Below, one piece after another: positions 50,663 to 61,870 of a stretch of 64,000 nucleotides of DNA. The DNA lies in contig OY756965.1 in assembly GCA_963580455.1 (NCBI GenBank), forward strand, positions 26,696,902-26,760,901. The letters are read 5' to 3'. Both the position numbers and the translations under genes were made by a program. Position 1 is the first letter of the stretch, and every line of letters starts with the position of its first letter. Source of the DNA: Euonymus europaeus. Its lineage: Eukaryota > Streptophyta > Magnoliopsida > Celastrales > Celastraceae. The notes under the pieces were generated by a model. The model searched no databases. It worked only from the letters and a program-made list of their open reading frames with translations, and was not told the DNA's origin.

Positions 50663-53600
50663 TCAGAGGCAGCTAGGCATGCAAGAATGGTGAATAAACA
50701 TAGGCAAGTCCAATGAAGCACTTGCAATGGACTTTTCTTCTTCAGATATTTCCAAAGCTGCAGATGCAATTTCCTGTAAATAGTACAAGTATGCTCCGTG
50801 TTAGACGGAACTCGTGCATAAGAAAACTCCACACAATTTATAAGCAGATTCAATCGTTAAGAATTCATGAACTCAATGAAGGACACTTTTGTTGTTTCAA
50901 CATTTAGCTTCATTGCAATTTCATAGGAAACTATCCGGGATGGACTTTAAGCATTACATATAAAATCATGTTTTTAATTCGTAAAATTGCAATTATTACT
51001 TTAAACTGTCATTACCATGGAATTCAATCCCCGAATAAAGCCAACAAGCGTTACTTCTATTTCCAGATCAGATACGTGGTTACAGTCTCCATCAATCATG
51101 CATATTTGCTGCAAGACGAGCAAAACAGATCTCAATAATTAACTTTCAGATGAATTAGGTGTTGGCAGTCAGGAGAAGCTGAATCATTCATTTACTAGCG
51201 GTAGTCAATGACAACCTGGAATTTGTCATATTACCAGAAACTTGATATGTGATGCAAAATGATACTCAAAATGCACAAGGCTAAGTGGACTAGCAGTTCA
51301 AAAATCCAAACTGGACACTTTTCAACTGAATACAATCACGAAAATCATGAGGAGAAGTCACAGAAAAAATTAACTTTTAAATGAGCACTTTATGACTTCA
51401 AACACTTACGATTTTCCTCGAGGCAGTATAGGAGCGTAGATGCCATCCGATGCCAACCACAACCTTGAAGGTCTCGTATGCGCTAACTGCTGCCCAACCA
51501 AAGTACACTCCTGAAACTTGGTCTGGAAGAGAAGAAGCTGCATCCACTAAGAATTAAACAATAGCCACAGATTACATAAAGAAAAATACAAACAAAAAAG
51601 TCAACTGCGAATGCAAAATTTTGATGGTTAAGTCTAATGAATAAACTAATCTAATGAACAAATATTTCTTCCAAGTGTATCCTTTTCTAGAACTGATTGT
51701 CGTAAAAATAGTTTTCAAGACAGCATGTTCTCTAAGTTGATCAATTATTATGAGTTATGACACCAACATCCTAATGTAGGAGGGAGCACAGAGCAGTTTG
51801 GACAGACAACAAAATGATGGATCATATATCACCTTGGTGCCAGAAGAGCCTACGTGTTCCATGAAACTACGACCCCGAAAATCAGGTGTTGTCTTGTCTC
51901 TGAACTTTATATGAACTAAATAGTTAAGTGAATGGAAATTGGGCAGAGAAATTAAATTTTACATACTTGTGAGTTCATAGACAGAGCCCTTTCTGTATAG
52001 TAGAGTGTTCATATAAATTGGTTCAATTGGCAATGCATTCGCTATCCCTGCAATCATCAGATCAAATTAACGATCAAGATGAAGATAAAACCACAAGGAG
52101 GAATTAAATTGACATTTATTCACATACAGTCATCAAACGGTTGAAGACCCCACATCTCAGGCTGAAATTCTAGAAGTGAATTAAGCACAGAATCAGCTAA
52201 AGTAGAACAGTCAGCTTCCTTTCGTGATGGAATAGCCACTACTTTCATTTTGGCAGATTTTGCAGCCTTGACACCAACCCTTATGTATATAGATCAAATA
52301 AAAAAAATAATTATAAGCAGATCTAGAGGACATTTTCACCTACTATTGGTATTAAAAAAATACAGTCGAAAAAATTTATAAGAATGCTGAAAAAGAAATA
52401 TCACAACTGCATAAAGTAAAAAAGTTAGATCCCCCCTAAACCTTCCATCAAGAAATTAAGAATATAGTCCATAACTTGTCAAAGAAAAAAAGAAGGCTGC
52501 AGATTAACTTACATAGAGTCTTCAATCACCAGGCAGTGAACTGCATCTATACCCAACCTCTTTGCGGCCTCTATGAAGCTATAAAAAAATTGAACATATT
52601 GAAAGACGGAAGAAAAAATAAAATTCAAATAGAAGCAATTGGATAGATCATTTCTGATTGATAGAAAATGTAGTGAAATAGATGAGCCAAATGAGGATTG
52701 CTGTCCAAATTGGATCATTCTCATTTTCTTCTAATGTTAGAGAAAACCGCAGATGAGAATCATAAGATATAAGGGCTCATAAAACAACATCTCAGTTAAT
52801 TATTGTCATTGATCGTGTAAATTTCATATTAGTAAAATGGTTCATATCATTGTTGAGAAGACTGCTCAAGCACAAGATGCTACTATTATTAGGTAGAGCA
52901 GCCTCCATACATGCACAATCTTAAAATCTTGGCCGACACCGTGATAATTTAATTAAAAGAACTCACATATCTGGTGAAGGCTTCCCAGATTTGACCTGGT
53001 CACTTCCAACAATTACTGAGAAGCATTCCTTCCAACCTACATCAATCAAATTAAATAAAGAGGAATGAATGATTTAAAAAGACAAGTTAATAGTGGAAGC
53101 ACCGTATAGAATCTATGTGGGAAAATAGGAGGAGCATCAGTGGCAGAAGAAGATTGTGAAGAAGAACAAGAAGAAGAAAATGCCCAACCTACAATAACAA
53201 TAAGGGGTCAAATTTTGTTCTGAAAAGAACATATCAGACCAAAAAAAATTTTGAAAGCATACCTACTGGAGCAACCTACAAGTAATATAACATGAGTAGC
53301 CCTGCTAATGGATTTGGGGGGTGTGGAAAGAAAATGAGCTCAGAGGTCAAGCATTTACCAAATAGTGTGATCTCAGTTAGGAATGACTTCTCAGCAAATG
53401 AAATGTCCAAATCAAACAGGCATAGTAGTGATTAAGTTCACAAAATCTAAAATAAATAAAAAGAAGCTGAGAGAAAGTCAGACCTTCTTGGACAGAGATT
53501 TTTGCATCTATGTATTCCTGTATGGAGTTTGAAGCAAGAGCGAATGGCACTCCTTGTTTGTAAAGATGTCTGATCAGTCGGTTAGCACCAGGTAGTGGCC

Positions 53601-54882
53601 TGACTTGTTTCCACCTACAAAACAATAAAACATTATAAAAGAAATTAACAAGACTATAAAATTGCAGCAGCTGCAGTATGTAAGCTTGTCATACTCATAG
53701 TATGGTACTATTGTGTTTACCAAAATGATAGCAAATAGAAGTCCTGTGCACATCAATTTCATTTCGTTTGTAGAATAAGTAGTTTTCAAGTTTATTCTTA
53801 AAACTAGTTAATTCAAATCTTCAAAGACTACAGTGTTTATTTACATGATTTTTGTAGTGGAGACAACAAAGTAATACCAACTACATTCACTTTGATTCCA
53901 TGAACTAAGACCTTCTGCATAGACATCATCTATTGCTGTCCCTTAAAGTTGACAGGATTCTTGTTGAGTCCAAGTACCTTAATATGATGGCTAACCACCT
54001 AGTTGGATGGAGGAGCCTTCCAGCACTGGAAGGCTACGAGATTAGTTCCAATAAAGTAGACAGACCATGAATCCACTTTTCTGATAGTCGATTGAACGTA
54101 TACGACTTCTTTAATGCCCGGCATGCAAACCCATGCTATGAGGTGGTTTTTTTGCTAAAATTAAAACTGAAAACCACCCATTTACGTCTGTCATCTTGAT
54201 TCGGTTATCCTACCCTCTTCAATTTTTCTTCTATTCTACTGGCCAACGCAAGGATTTTCGCTATTCTATTTGACTTACTATATCTCCAATATGAGAACAT
54301 ACAAAAGTGAAACTAAAAGAATGAATAGGAAGATGCAAAGCAAACACCCAGCAATCAAATTGATTGCATAAAATAATATCAACTATGCAAATCGAAAGCA
54401 CAAGAAGAAGTTCGGGTGCTCTTTTAGAACTATCTCTATCATGGTTATGTCAAATCGACCTCGGGCTCCTGTCTTCTAGAAAGGACTAAAGGGGGAGAGT
54501 TTCTTACTTTTCGAGATAAATAGGCATGATTTCAGTGATGAACTGATCAGGTGTCATTTGGAGGTCATAATCCTTCACAATCGAAGCAGCTGAATCCTTC
54601 AGGGTCATCCCTATCCTCTTATTCTCCTCCCTTTCTTTATCCACTTGTTTCCCATATTTGGCCAAGAACTCCTGCAAAATTCCCTTAGTAGCTCTCTCTA
54701 CACAAAAACAAACGAACAACATTAAAACGGAGAAAAACAGAGAAACCCATTGCATAAACACGGAGGGAACATGAACCCAAGGCAGATAAGAGACCTGTGT
54801 CCAAAAGGGTTCCGTCCAAATCAAGAATAACAGCCAAAACTTGAGTCTCTCCATCGACTGATACAGAATCGTAGGAATTCAT
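50663..54882 (-). CDS. HAD-superfamily phosphatase with degenerate riboflavin-kinase domain (FMN hydrolase/RFK-like)
   Basis: Ten exons in frame: 54882-54795, 54697-54508, 53614-53484, 53036-52967, 52578-52513, 52279-52128, 52047-51967, 51522-51410, 51108-51016 and 50773-50663. They give 364 residues. The N-terminal two thirds is a complete HAD phosphatase: motif I DLDGTLLD, motif II ALASNS, motif III KSGKPSPDIF, motif IV VIEDSMVGVKAAK. It matches the phosphatase half of the plant bifunctional FMN hydrolase/riboflavin kinase. The C-terminal part keeps the outline (LPIEP, SGVYFGWA, IGW, LVGFIR). The nucleotide-binding segment that should carry G-x-P-T-A-N is replaced by a shorter YMNTLLYRKGSVYELT, and the IEPWLLHEF-like catalytic segment is also gone. 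Likely an FMN- or other phosphate-ester hydrolase without kinase activity. Confidence 0.85.
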
Positions 54883-56710
54883 GACAGAGATTGAAGAGCA
54901 GACGGAAAACCAGTGAGAGTGACAGAGAGGGGAAAGAGAGGTATTGTAGTTAAAACTTGAAATGGAGGAGACGGCATTTTATAGAGAGAAGGAAATGAGG
55001 GATCAATACCCATCAAGGCAAGTGAACGGAACATTCAAGGACATGTGCTTGATAGCGTAAAGAAAATTTCTATGCATGGAGTAGTCATGCAAATTGGGGT
55101 GATGAATCATGAATGCGACGAGCACTTCTCTGTAAATTCTTGGAATACTACCCACTCTGAATCCCCGGATCCCATTGATTTTTTTTTTTTACAGTAATTT
55201 TTATTTATAAAAAAAGATAAAATCTTGAAAATTCACAAGAAAATTAGCAGATAGTGCCAGTTGATAAAACAAGGGAAAATGCTTAGAGGTAATTTTTATT
55301 TATTGGTGTTTTGTTGAGCTGCTTAATTTTTTTGTATATTAGAAATAAAAAAGTCAGCTCATTTTATCGGGAACAATAAGAAGACCGAAAATATTACTAC
55401 CTCCGTTCTATTTTAATTGTACCATTTACTTTTTCACACAGTTTAAGAAAATATTTAATTCGCTTTCAATTTGACTTTTATACCCCTATTTATAATGACA
55501 AATACTTTGATATTATAATTAATGTGCATTATTATTGAGCTTTTCAAGTTATAAGGGTAAATAAGGAAAAAAATAGTTTTTATTAATTGAAATGGACATG
55601 CATTTTGGGACATCCCAAAAAGAAATAAAAGACACTTAAAATAAGACGGATAAAGTATTTATTACAATAAAATACACAAAAAATATATATTTTATTAATA
55701 TGATTAAATATATGACTTAAATTTTTGCACAAAAGAGAACAACCAATACCACTGCAGTTTCTCCACCAAAAGCTTCTACAGCCGTCCAGCATTATATCAA
55801 ACGACGGGTAATTAGAAACAACAACAGAGGCTGATTATGTAGTTTCTATTTTAACGGCTTTGTCCTAATGAATGGCGGTCATAGTTGGCTTGCTTTTTCC
55901 TCATGGAATCTACAAAAGATACCGGTATAAACTTTATCCTTCTCCCCGTTATAGTTGCTTATTTCACATCTCGTCTTTTCCAAATGGTATCAATAAAAAT
56001 TGAGCTACGCTTATACCCAGCAAGAACAAAGGAATTCCAGGCTTCAAAACTGGTCTAATTGGGGTGCCACCGGTGGAAGTCTGATATTGGGATTTCAACA
56101 ACCAAACTAAAGGATCCGAGTCCTTCAAGACTAACCAAAAGGGACATTGACAAACAACTCAAATAGATATACAAGAAATGCATCCATAGCTGGCATCTCA
56201 TCCATAACCTTGCAGTACAACATGCTAAACACAAATTTTTATCAATATAACAGTTCATAAATAAGCTTTTACTCAAGGTCATCACCCAGATAGATGCAGA
56301 CGATGAAGAAGATAGTCAGTGTGGTAGAGAGAGTGAAGAAACTAGAAAGAAGAAACAAGCAAATAATACGAGATTCAGGTATTAATTATAGAGAAAAACC
56401 GGACAAACAGAATTCCTCCTCAAGGGCTATGACATTTACATCTAAAAGTATGAACGGCCCCTTAGCAATCATGCCAATGCTCTACGATCAATCCATCATA
56501 ACAGTCAGGAATGACTCTTAAATAGCACCAACCATGTTCACAGACACCCACGCTATGAGACGCGCAACAAAGCATGGTACTTGAGAAATCATAACATAAA
56601 CCAAAAGAAACCCAAATGAACTCTATCTTCAACTAAAACCAAGACAGACTGTCAGGTCTCATTAGGCCCCTTGTTTCCCTGACATTCAGAAATCCCGGCC
56701 ATATCTGCTT
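54883..56710. other. HAD-14-3-3 spacer
   Basis: HAD promoter/leader on the left, 14-3-3 3' UTR on the right, a Stowaway-type MITE between. No further gene recognised. Confidence 0.5.
55397..55655. mobile_element. Stowaway-type MITE (259 bp)
   Basis: The left end CTACCTCCGTTCTATTTTA and right end TAAAATAAGACGGATAAAG are inverted repeats with a few mismatches. The element is bordered by TA on both sides (55395-55396, 55656-55657), the Tc1/mariner target. Size, AT-richness and the CTCCGT-like end fit the Stowaway family. Confidence 0.75.
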
Positions 56711-59700
56711 TCACTGCAGAATACCAGGTAACAATCAGCAAAGCAAAAAAACATCTTAATATCAAGGCCACTAATTTTACTGGTAAACTACCTCAGCATT
56801 GGCTCCCGCACCAACCTTTGAAGTGCCGTTTGTCTTCTGGGCATCTTCTGTTTCAGAAAAAAGGGATCAGCAAAAGAAAACAATGCTTGGAAGAAAAAAC
56901 AGTCACTATGCCAAGATTAACGGTGTGAATGGTTCAACGAAAAGATAAGGCTGTAGTATGTACTATGCATATATCGAGCAGATCCCTTATATAAGTAACT
57001 CCCAACATGGAACAAAATACACACGTGGGAAAATTTATAAAAAATCTGATAATATATATATATATAGAGAAGCAGAATGCATCCATTTTGAGATTAGCAG
57101 AATCAGTAGAGTTCTCTCTGTCCACAGTTCATGATCTTCACTCATCTGCTTACCGCAAAGAATTTCACTACTTGACAGTCTCTTATATTGCTAAAAGAAG
57201 TCCTAGTGAAGGAGCAGTCATTCTAATAAAAAAGTGCAGCTTTCATAGGCCTCAACGTCTCTACCAGTGCTTAGCCGAATAGAACATAATTATCTATTTA
57301 AGAGCAATGCCAATATGCCATATGGGTTTTAGAAATCCATCATGTCAAGTACAATACTCATGTGTTTCATGACCCAGAAACAATGTCCACATTTATCAAA
57401 AGCATGCATATTTTATTAATTTATTTTTACCTAAAAGAAGGAGAACAGGTAGAAAGAGCGGGACAAAAGAAATTACGGAACTTACAGACAACCTGCATCA
57501 ATCACTGGATATCAATCAATTCAAATAGTTTCAATAAGATGCAGATATGTATATTTACTTTTACAGCTAGTTATCTAAACCAATTTGCATTTCTTCCTTC
57601 GATACAATTGGTTTTCTAACAGTTTTCACTTTAAAATTCTTCCTTCCACAAGCAGTAAATATAGTATACAGGTAACCAGGCAAGTCACTATCAACCATGG
57701 CCGTAGACTACATAGTACATAATAAGTCTTTGATTTCCAAGACCCTCTGAGGACAAAGAAAATATTTTGCAAGCAAAATGCAGAGTTCAGACAACTTGGT
57801 TTTGTAAATGCCCAATAAATCAGCAAATTTGGAAACAATTTCACTTTTCAGATTGCAAATTAAATCTAGTTTAATATTTTGCAAGCAGAATGAAGGTATA
57901 CGCAGTTACGCACCCAGTCAAATCCAAGCAGAAATTTCAAACAATGATAATAAAACCAGGTTTCAAACCATCTGAAATAATGATTAATGACTAACATGCA
58001 ACTAAAATAACACTAAAAATGCTGCAAGAATAAAAAATTTGATGTAACATCTTAGCCAATCCTCAAATGCAGTTATAAAATTAGAGTCTAGCTGCATGTC
58101 TAAGGTCTGTATCACCTCCATCCTCTGGGATGTCAGAAGTCCACAAGGTGAGGTTGTCCCTAAGAAGCTGCATAATTAAGGTGCTATCTTTGTACGACTC
58201 CTCATTGAGGTTGTCAAGCTCAGTGATTGCTTCATCAAATGCTTGCTTGGCAAGGTGGCATGCCCTGGAGAGTATAGAAACAAAGAAGATTTCGCAAGTC
58301 AGAAACACACAATAGCAGAATTCAAAACTGTTAGCACCCAAAAAAACCCAACAAACCTTTCAGGTGAATTCATTATCTCATAATAGAAGACAGAGAAGTT
58401 CAAAGCCAGGCCCAGACGAATGGGATGTGTAGGAGGCAACTCAGCATCTGCAGCACTTGTAGCTGTCTGCAAATAATGAAAATAAAAACAAAGCTCACAA
58501 GCAAATAAAGCGGTTTTCAATAACGTTGAGTGAATTCCATTGAGTATGCACAACATTGTTTTGAGCAAATGAGAACCATCATAAGCTACGAAATAGGAAA
58601 GATATAATTCACACAATTCACATGTCTGTTAAAATTACCATAAACATCATATACCCAAAAAAAAAAAGGGGGGGGGGGGGGGGAGGGCAGGCGGGGGTTC
58701 AGACTGGCCTATTCATACAATATCTTGAATTATAAAGAAAAAAAGGTAAAGGCATTACACGATCAGATCACTCGAAAAAATAAAATCTTTTTATTATTCC
58801 ATTTCAATTTTTTTATTCGTTGTTCTCATTCTTTATATCGAATACTATGTTATGTATTGTTCTTACTTCTTACTGGACGACTAAGCAATTGATTCCAAAA
58901 AAACCTATTCTACAAACACAGAAAAGAGATGTTTAGATTTCGCATCTAATTGAATTGTGGGAATATGATAATCTAATTTATGAATTATTAGATACGGGTA
59001 AGACTACTAATAGAGAATAGTAAAAAAAAAGGCTACTTGTGCTACCGAGCAGGTGAGCATTTCATGGATGGCCAGGTGAGTGCCACTATAGGAAAACTGC
59101 TCATATCAAGTATGGAAACAAAAACAAACGAAAATGGAAATATGCTGCAAACTTTCTATTAAGGAGGTATGAGAGAATTCCATTAATTCAGGACTCTCTC
59201 GATCACATTTTAACAATGCAGGTAAACAATGCAATAAAGGATTCTGCCTTCTTTTCTCTCTCCCTCTCCCTCTTCCTCTCAAAACAGATCTAGACAATCC
59301 AACCATTAACCACCCCCAGCAAGAGTAAAGGACAAGATAAAATATCCCAGAAAAATAAAAGCATAAAGAGCAAGATATGTCATCGTTTACGTCAAATCTG
59401 TTATATAAAAGGAATCTGCAGCAAGAAAGGAAACTTCCATATATTCCCAACAGGAAGCTTTAAACTCAGGTTAGTAACATCATTCGGCTACAAAATTCAA
59501 TACACATCGCAAGTATCATGATCATGAATGGAGTCGTCTATCACCGAGACCGTCAGCAAGGCACATTGGCTTAGGTATAGTATAATAGATCTGTAATACC
59601 AAGGGGGCTCAAGTTCCATATATAATTATCAATGAGAGGCTCATCATAGCATACATCAATAAATCAAAGGAGAAATGAAAATTAATTAATTATCGTAGAG

Positions 59701-60769
59701 GCAGAAGTTGCTCCTAAAAATGAGTAATATACTAATATAAACACATGAAAAATGGAAAGAAAAAACTACCTCATATGCTTTCATTGAATTATCAGCTGCC
59801 TCTTTCTTCTCATTGCCAAACTTGAATTCGGCGAGATAACGGTAGTAATCTCCCTTCCTGCAATCAGTAATTTCCAAAAACTTCAATTCATGAATCTAAA
59901 TGAGCTAAAACATTAGCTAGTGAAATATGATTGCTCACATCTTGTAGAAGAAGACTGTTGATTCACCAGCAGAGGCAGAAGGGATGAGATGTTCATTAAC
60001 CACTGTCATAATATCACTGCAAATGTCCGTGAGCTCTGCTTCAACCTTTTGCCTGTACTCCTTGATCCTCTTTGCATTTACGTCGTTCCCTTTTGCTTCT
60101 TCCTTTTGCTCTATGGAGGAAAGGATCCTCCACGAGGCCCTGCGAGCCCCAACCACATTCTTGTATCCAACAGAGAGCAAGTTCCTCTCTTCAACAGTCA
60201 GTTCGACATCAAGCTTCGCAACCTTCTTCATTGCATCCACCATCTCTGTAAAAAATATTAAAATAGTGTGACTAGATTTGAACTTTTGAAGCACACAGAC
60301 AATATTGAAACTTTATTAACCCTGCTAATTTCCTCAAAAACCTTAACAATATTGACTTTCCGACAAATCTTTCAATCATGAGAATATAAGTCCACCAATT
60401 ATCCTAACGTAAACACGGCTCTATCCACACTTGCACGAAAAACTAATGATAGACATACAAATCTAAGTCAAAAGAAGTAATACAACATAAATAGTCCAAG
60501 AAAAAAATTCAAAAACTCGCTAATTCACTAGCTTAAGAAAGTCAAAGTCACCTCTACATATCGAATCGAACCAAAAAAGGAAGGAAATCCTTTATCAACC
60601 ACAACATCAAAATATCAGTCAGAAATGCAACTTCAAATAATCATATCAGCAACTAAAGACAGAAACCAAACATATACGAGTATATTGAAAGATTCTAACC
60701 ATCGTAGCGCTCAGCCTGCTCGGATAGCTTAGCGAGGTAGACGAAGCTGTCACGTTCGTTGTAGGCCAT
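56711..60769 (-). CDS. 14-3-3 protein (non-epsilon type)
   Basis: Seven exons in frame: 60769-60700, 60245-59939, 59857-59770, 58466-58357, 58264-58116, 56847-56792 and the stop at 56713-56711. They give 260 residues. Family blocks in order: [70 protein letters not shown] and [11 protein letters not shown]. The tail [19 protein letters not shown] is variable, as in other plant isoforms. 14-3-3 dimers bind phosphoserine/threonine motifs in H+-ATPase, nitrate reductase, SnRK and many signalling partners. The last coding exon holds only the stop codon: GAG, intron, TGA. Without splicing of exon 5 the protein would end in [10 protein letters not shown]. The tail exon's match supports the spliced form. 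Confidence 0.95.
58661..58697. repeat. Poly-A/poly-G tract in a 14-3-3 intron
   Basis: A run of A is followed by 16 G at 58668-58683 and more G-rich sequence (gggagggcaggcggggg). It lies in the intron between exons 3 and 4. Such a run is prone to length errors in sequencing. Confidence 0.85.
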
Positions 60770-61870
60770 GACCGATGAAGAAGACGACGAGAACGATCCC
60801 AGAGCAAGAAGGGCAAATTAGGGGCTTACTGTTTACCGGTGAGGGTTTCTGTGGGGTAACCAGATCGACAGTCTCTTTTGCTCCACAGTCACAGAGAAAC
60901 AAAAGAAAAAACACGGGGAGCGATGTCCTTTCCTGCCATAAACACTGAATTTAAAATATTTTATTCCGAAGCTGCGCTTCCGTATTAGGTTCGGAGGACG
61001 GATCAGAGTAGGACAAGCCTCCAGCCTGCTGGTTTTGGATGCGAATTAATGCCTGCCACGTATCACGTTTCGGAAGCCAAAACGGTTCTTTTCGGTTACA
61101 GTAACGTCGTGAACGCCGTTGGTATTGCCGTATTCGGACCGGTCCAATCACGACCGCAGCCATGGCCCATTAGTAATCATGCACTCGGGGATGACTCTTT
61201 TAGTCATTTGGTTTTTCTATAAGCTGATTATTATTTATTTGATATGACTTTAAACCAACGTTATAAAACACGACCAGTCGTCAAATCAGACAACTTTAAT
61301 AATTCATGGTTGAAACATCAAAGGTGTTTTTTTTTTTTTTAACAAGAAACTTTCATTAAGAAGAATTCGGACCCGAACGATCGAACATCAGAACAGGACT
61401 CTTAGAAAACTAGGACAAAGACCAGTCCAAACAGAAGGACTACTTTGGACACTAAAAGCCTGTTTAGCCAGAAGATCAGCATTCAGCAGCTTGGAGGACG
61501 AGGAGGACGAGGCGATAATCATTGTCGCTAAGGAGATGATTTTTCGTCATCATTGTTGTACCTCTCTCTATACGAGAATTATCCAAATGTATGTTAAACC
61601 AGTTCTGCTAGTAACCTCATTCGATCGAGAAGTGATGGACTATTATAACACAATTCTTGAGAAAGAAAATATTCAAAGCCCCAGAACATGTATCTCTGAA
61701 AAGACTGAAACATTCTTGCTGGAACGACTCCATAACTTTATTTATATTAGAAAATTGCTGGGAAGATCTATCAGATTATGGTCTAGTACATTTATTGGGT
61801 ATATATGATACTTTTAGAGGGGGGAAAACCAGAAAGGGAGGGGAAAAAAAGGGAAATACGCGACTGTGAC
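60770..61870. other. 14-3-3 promoter, LINE relic and PEPC 3' UTR
   Basis: 60770-61200 is the 14-3-3 leader and promoter, with a ATGGCCCATTAG motif (GGCCCA type) at about 61161. 61500-61870 is likely the 3' UTR of the PEPC gene. Between them sits a LINE relic. Confidence 0.5.
61322..61490 (-). mobile_element. LINE 3' end relic (RNase H tail and poly-A)
   Basis: On the minus strand the end reads LNADLLAKQAFSVQSS and then a short Cys/Pro-containing tail to a stop. This resembles the last residues of plant LINE RNase H domains (the ADLLAK block). It finishes in a run of about 16 A (T at 61326-61341 on the plus strand). Severely 5'-truncated. Confidence 0.6.

Noticed and set aside
58760..59040. 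Possible organelle-derived insertion in the 14-3-3 intron
   Set aside because: The style of the sequence recalled plastid spacer DNA, but no plastid gene or tRNA could be identified in it.
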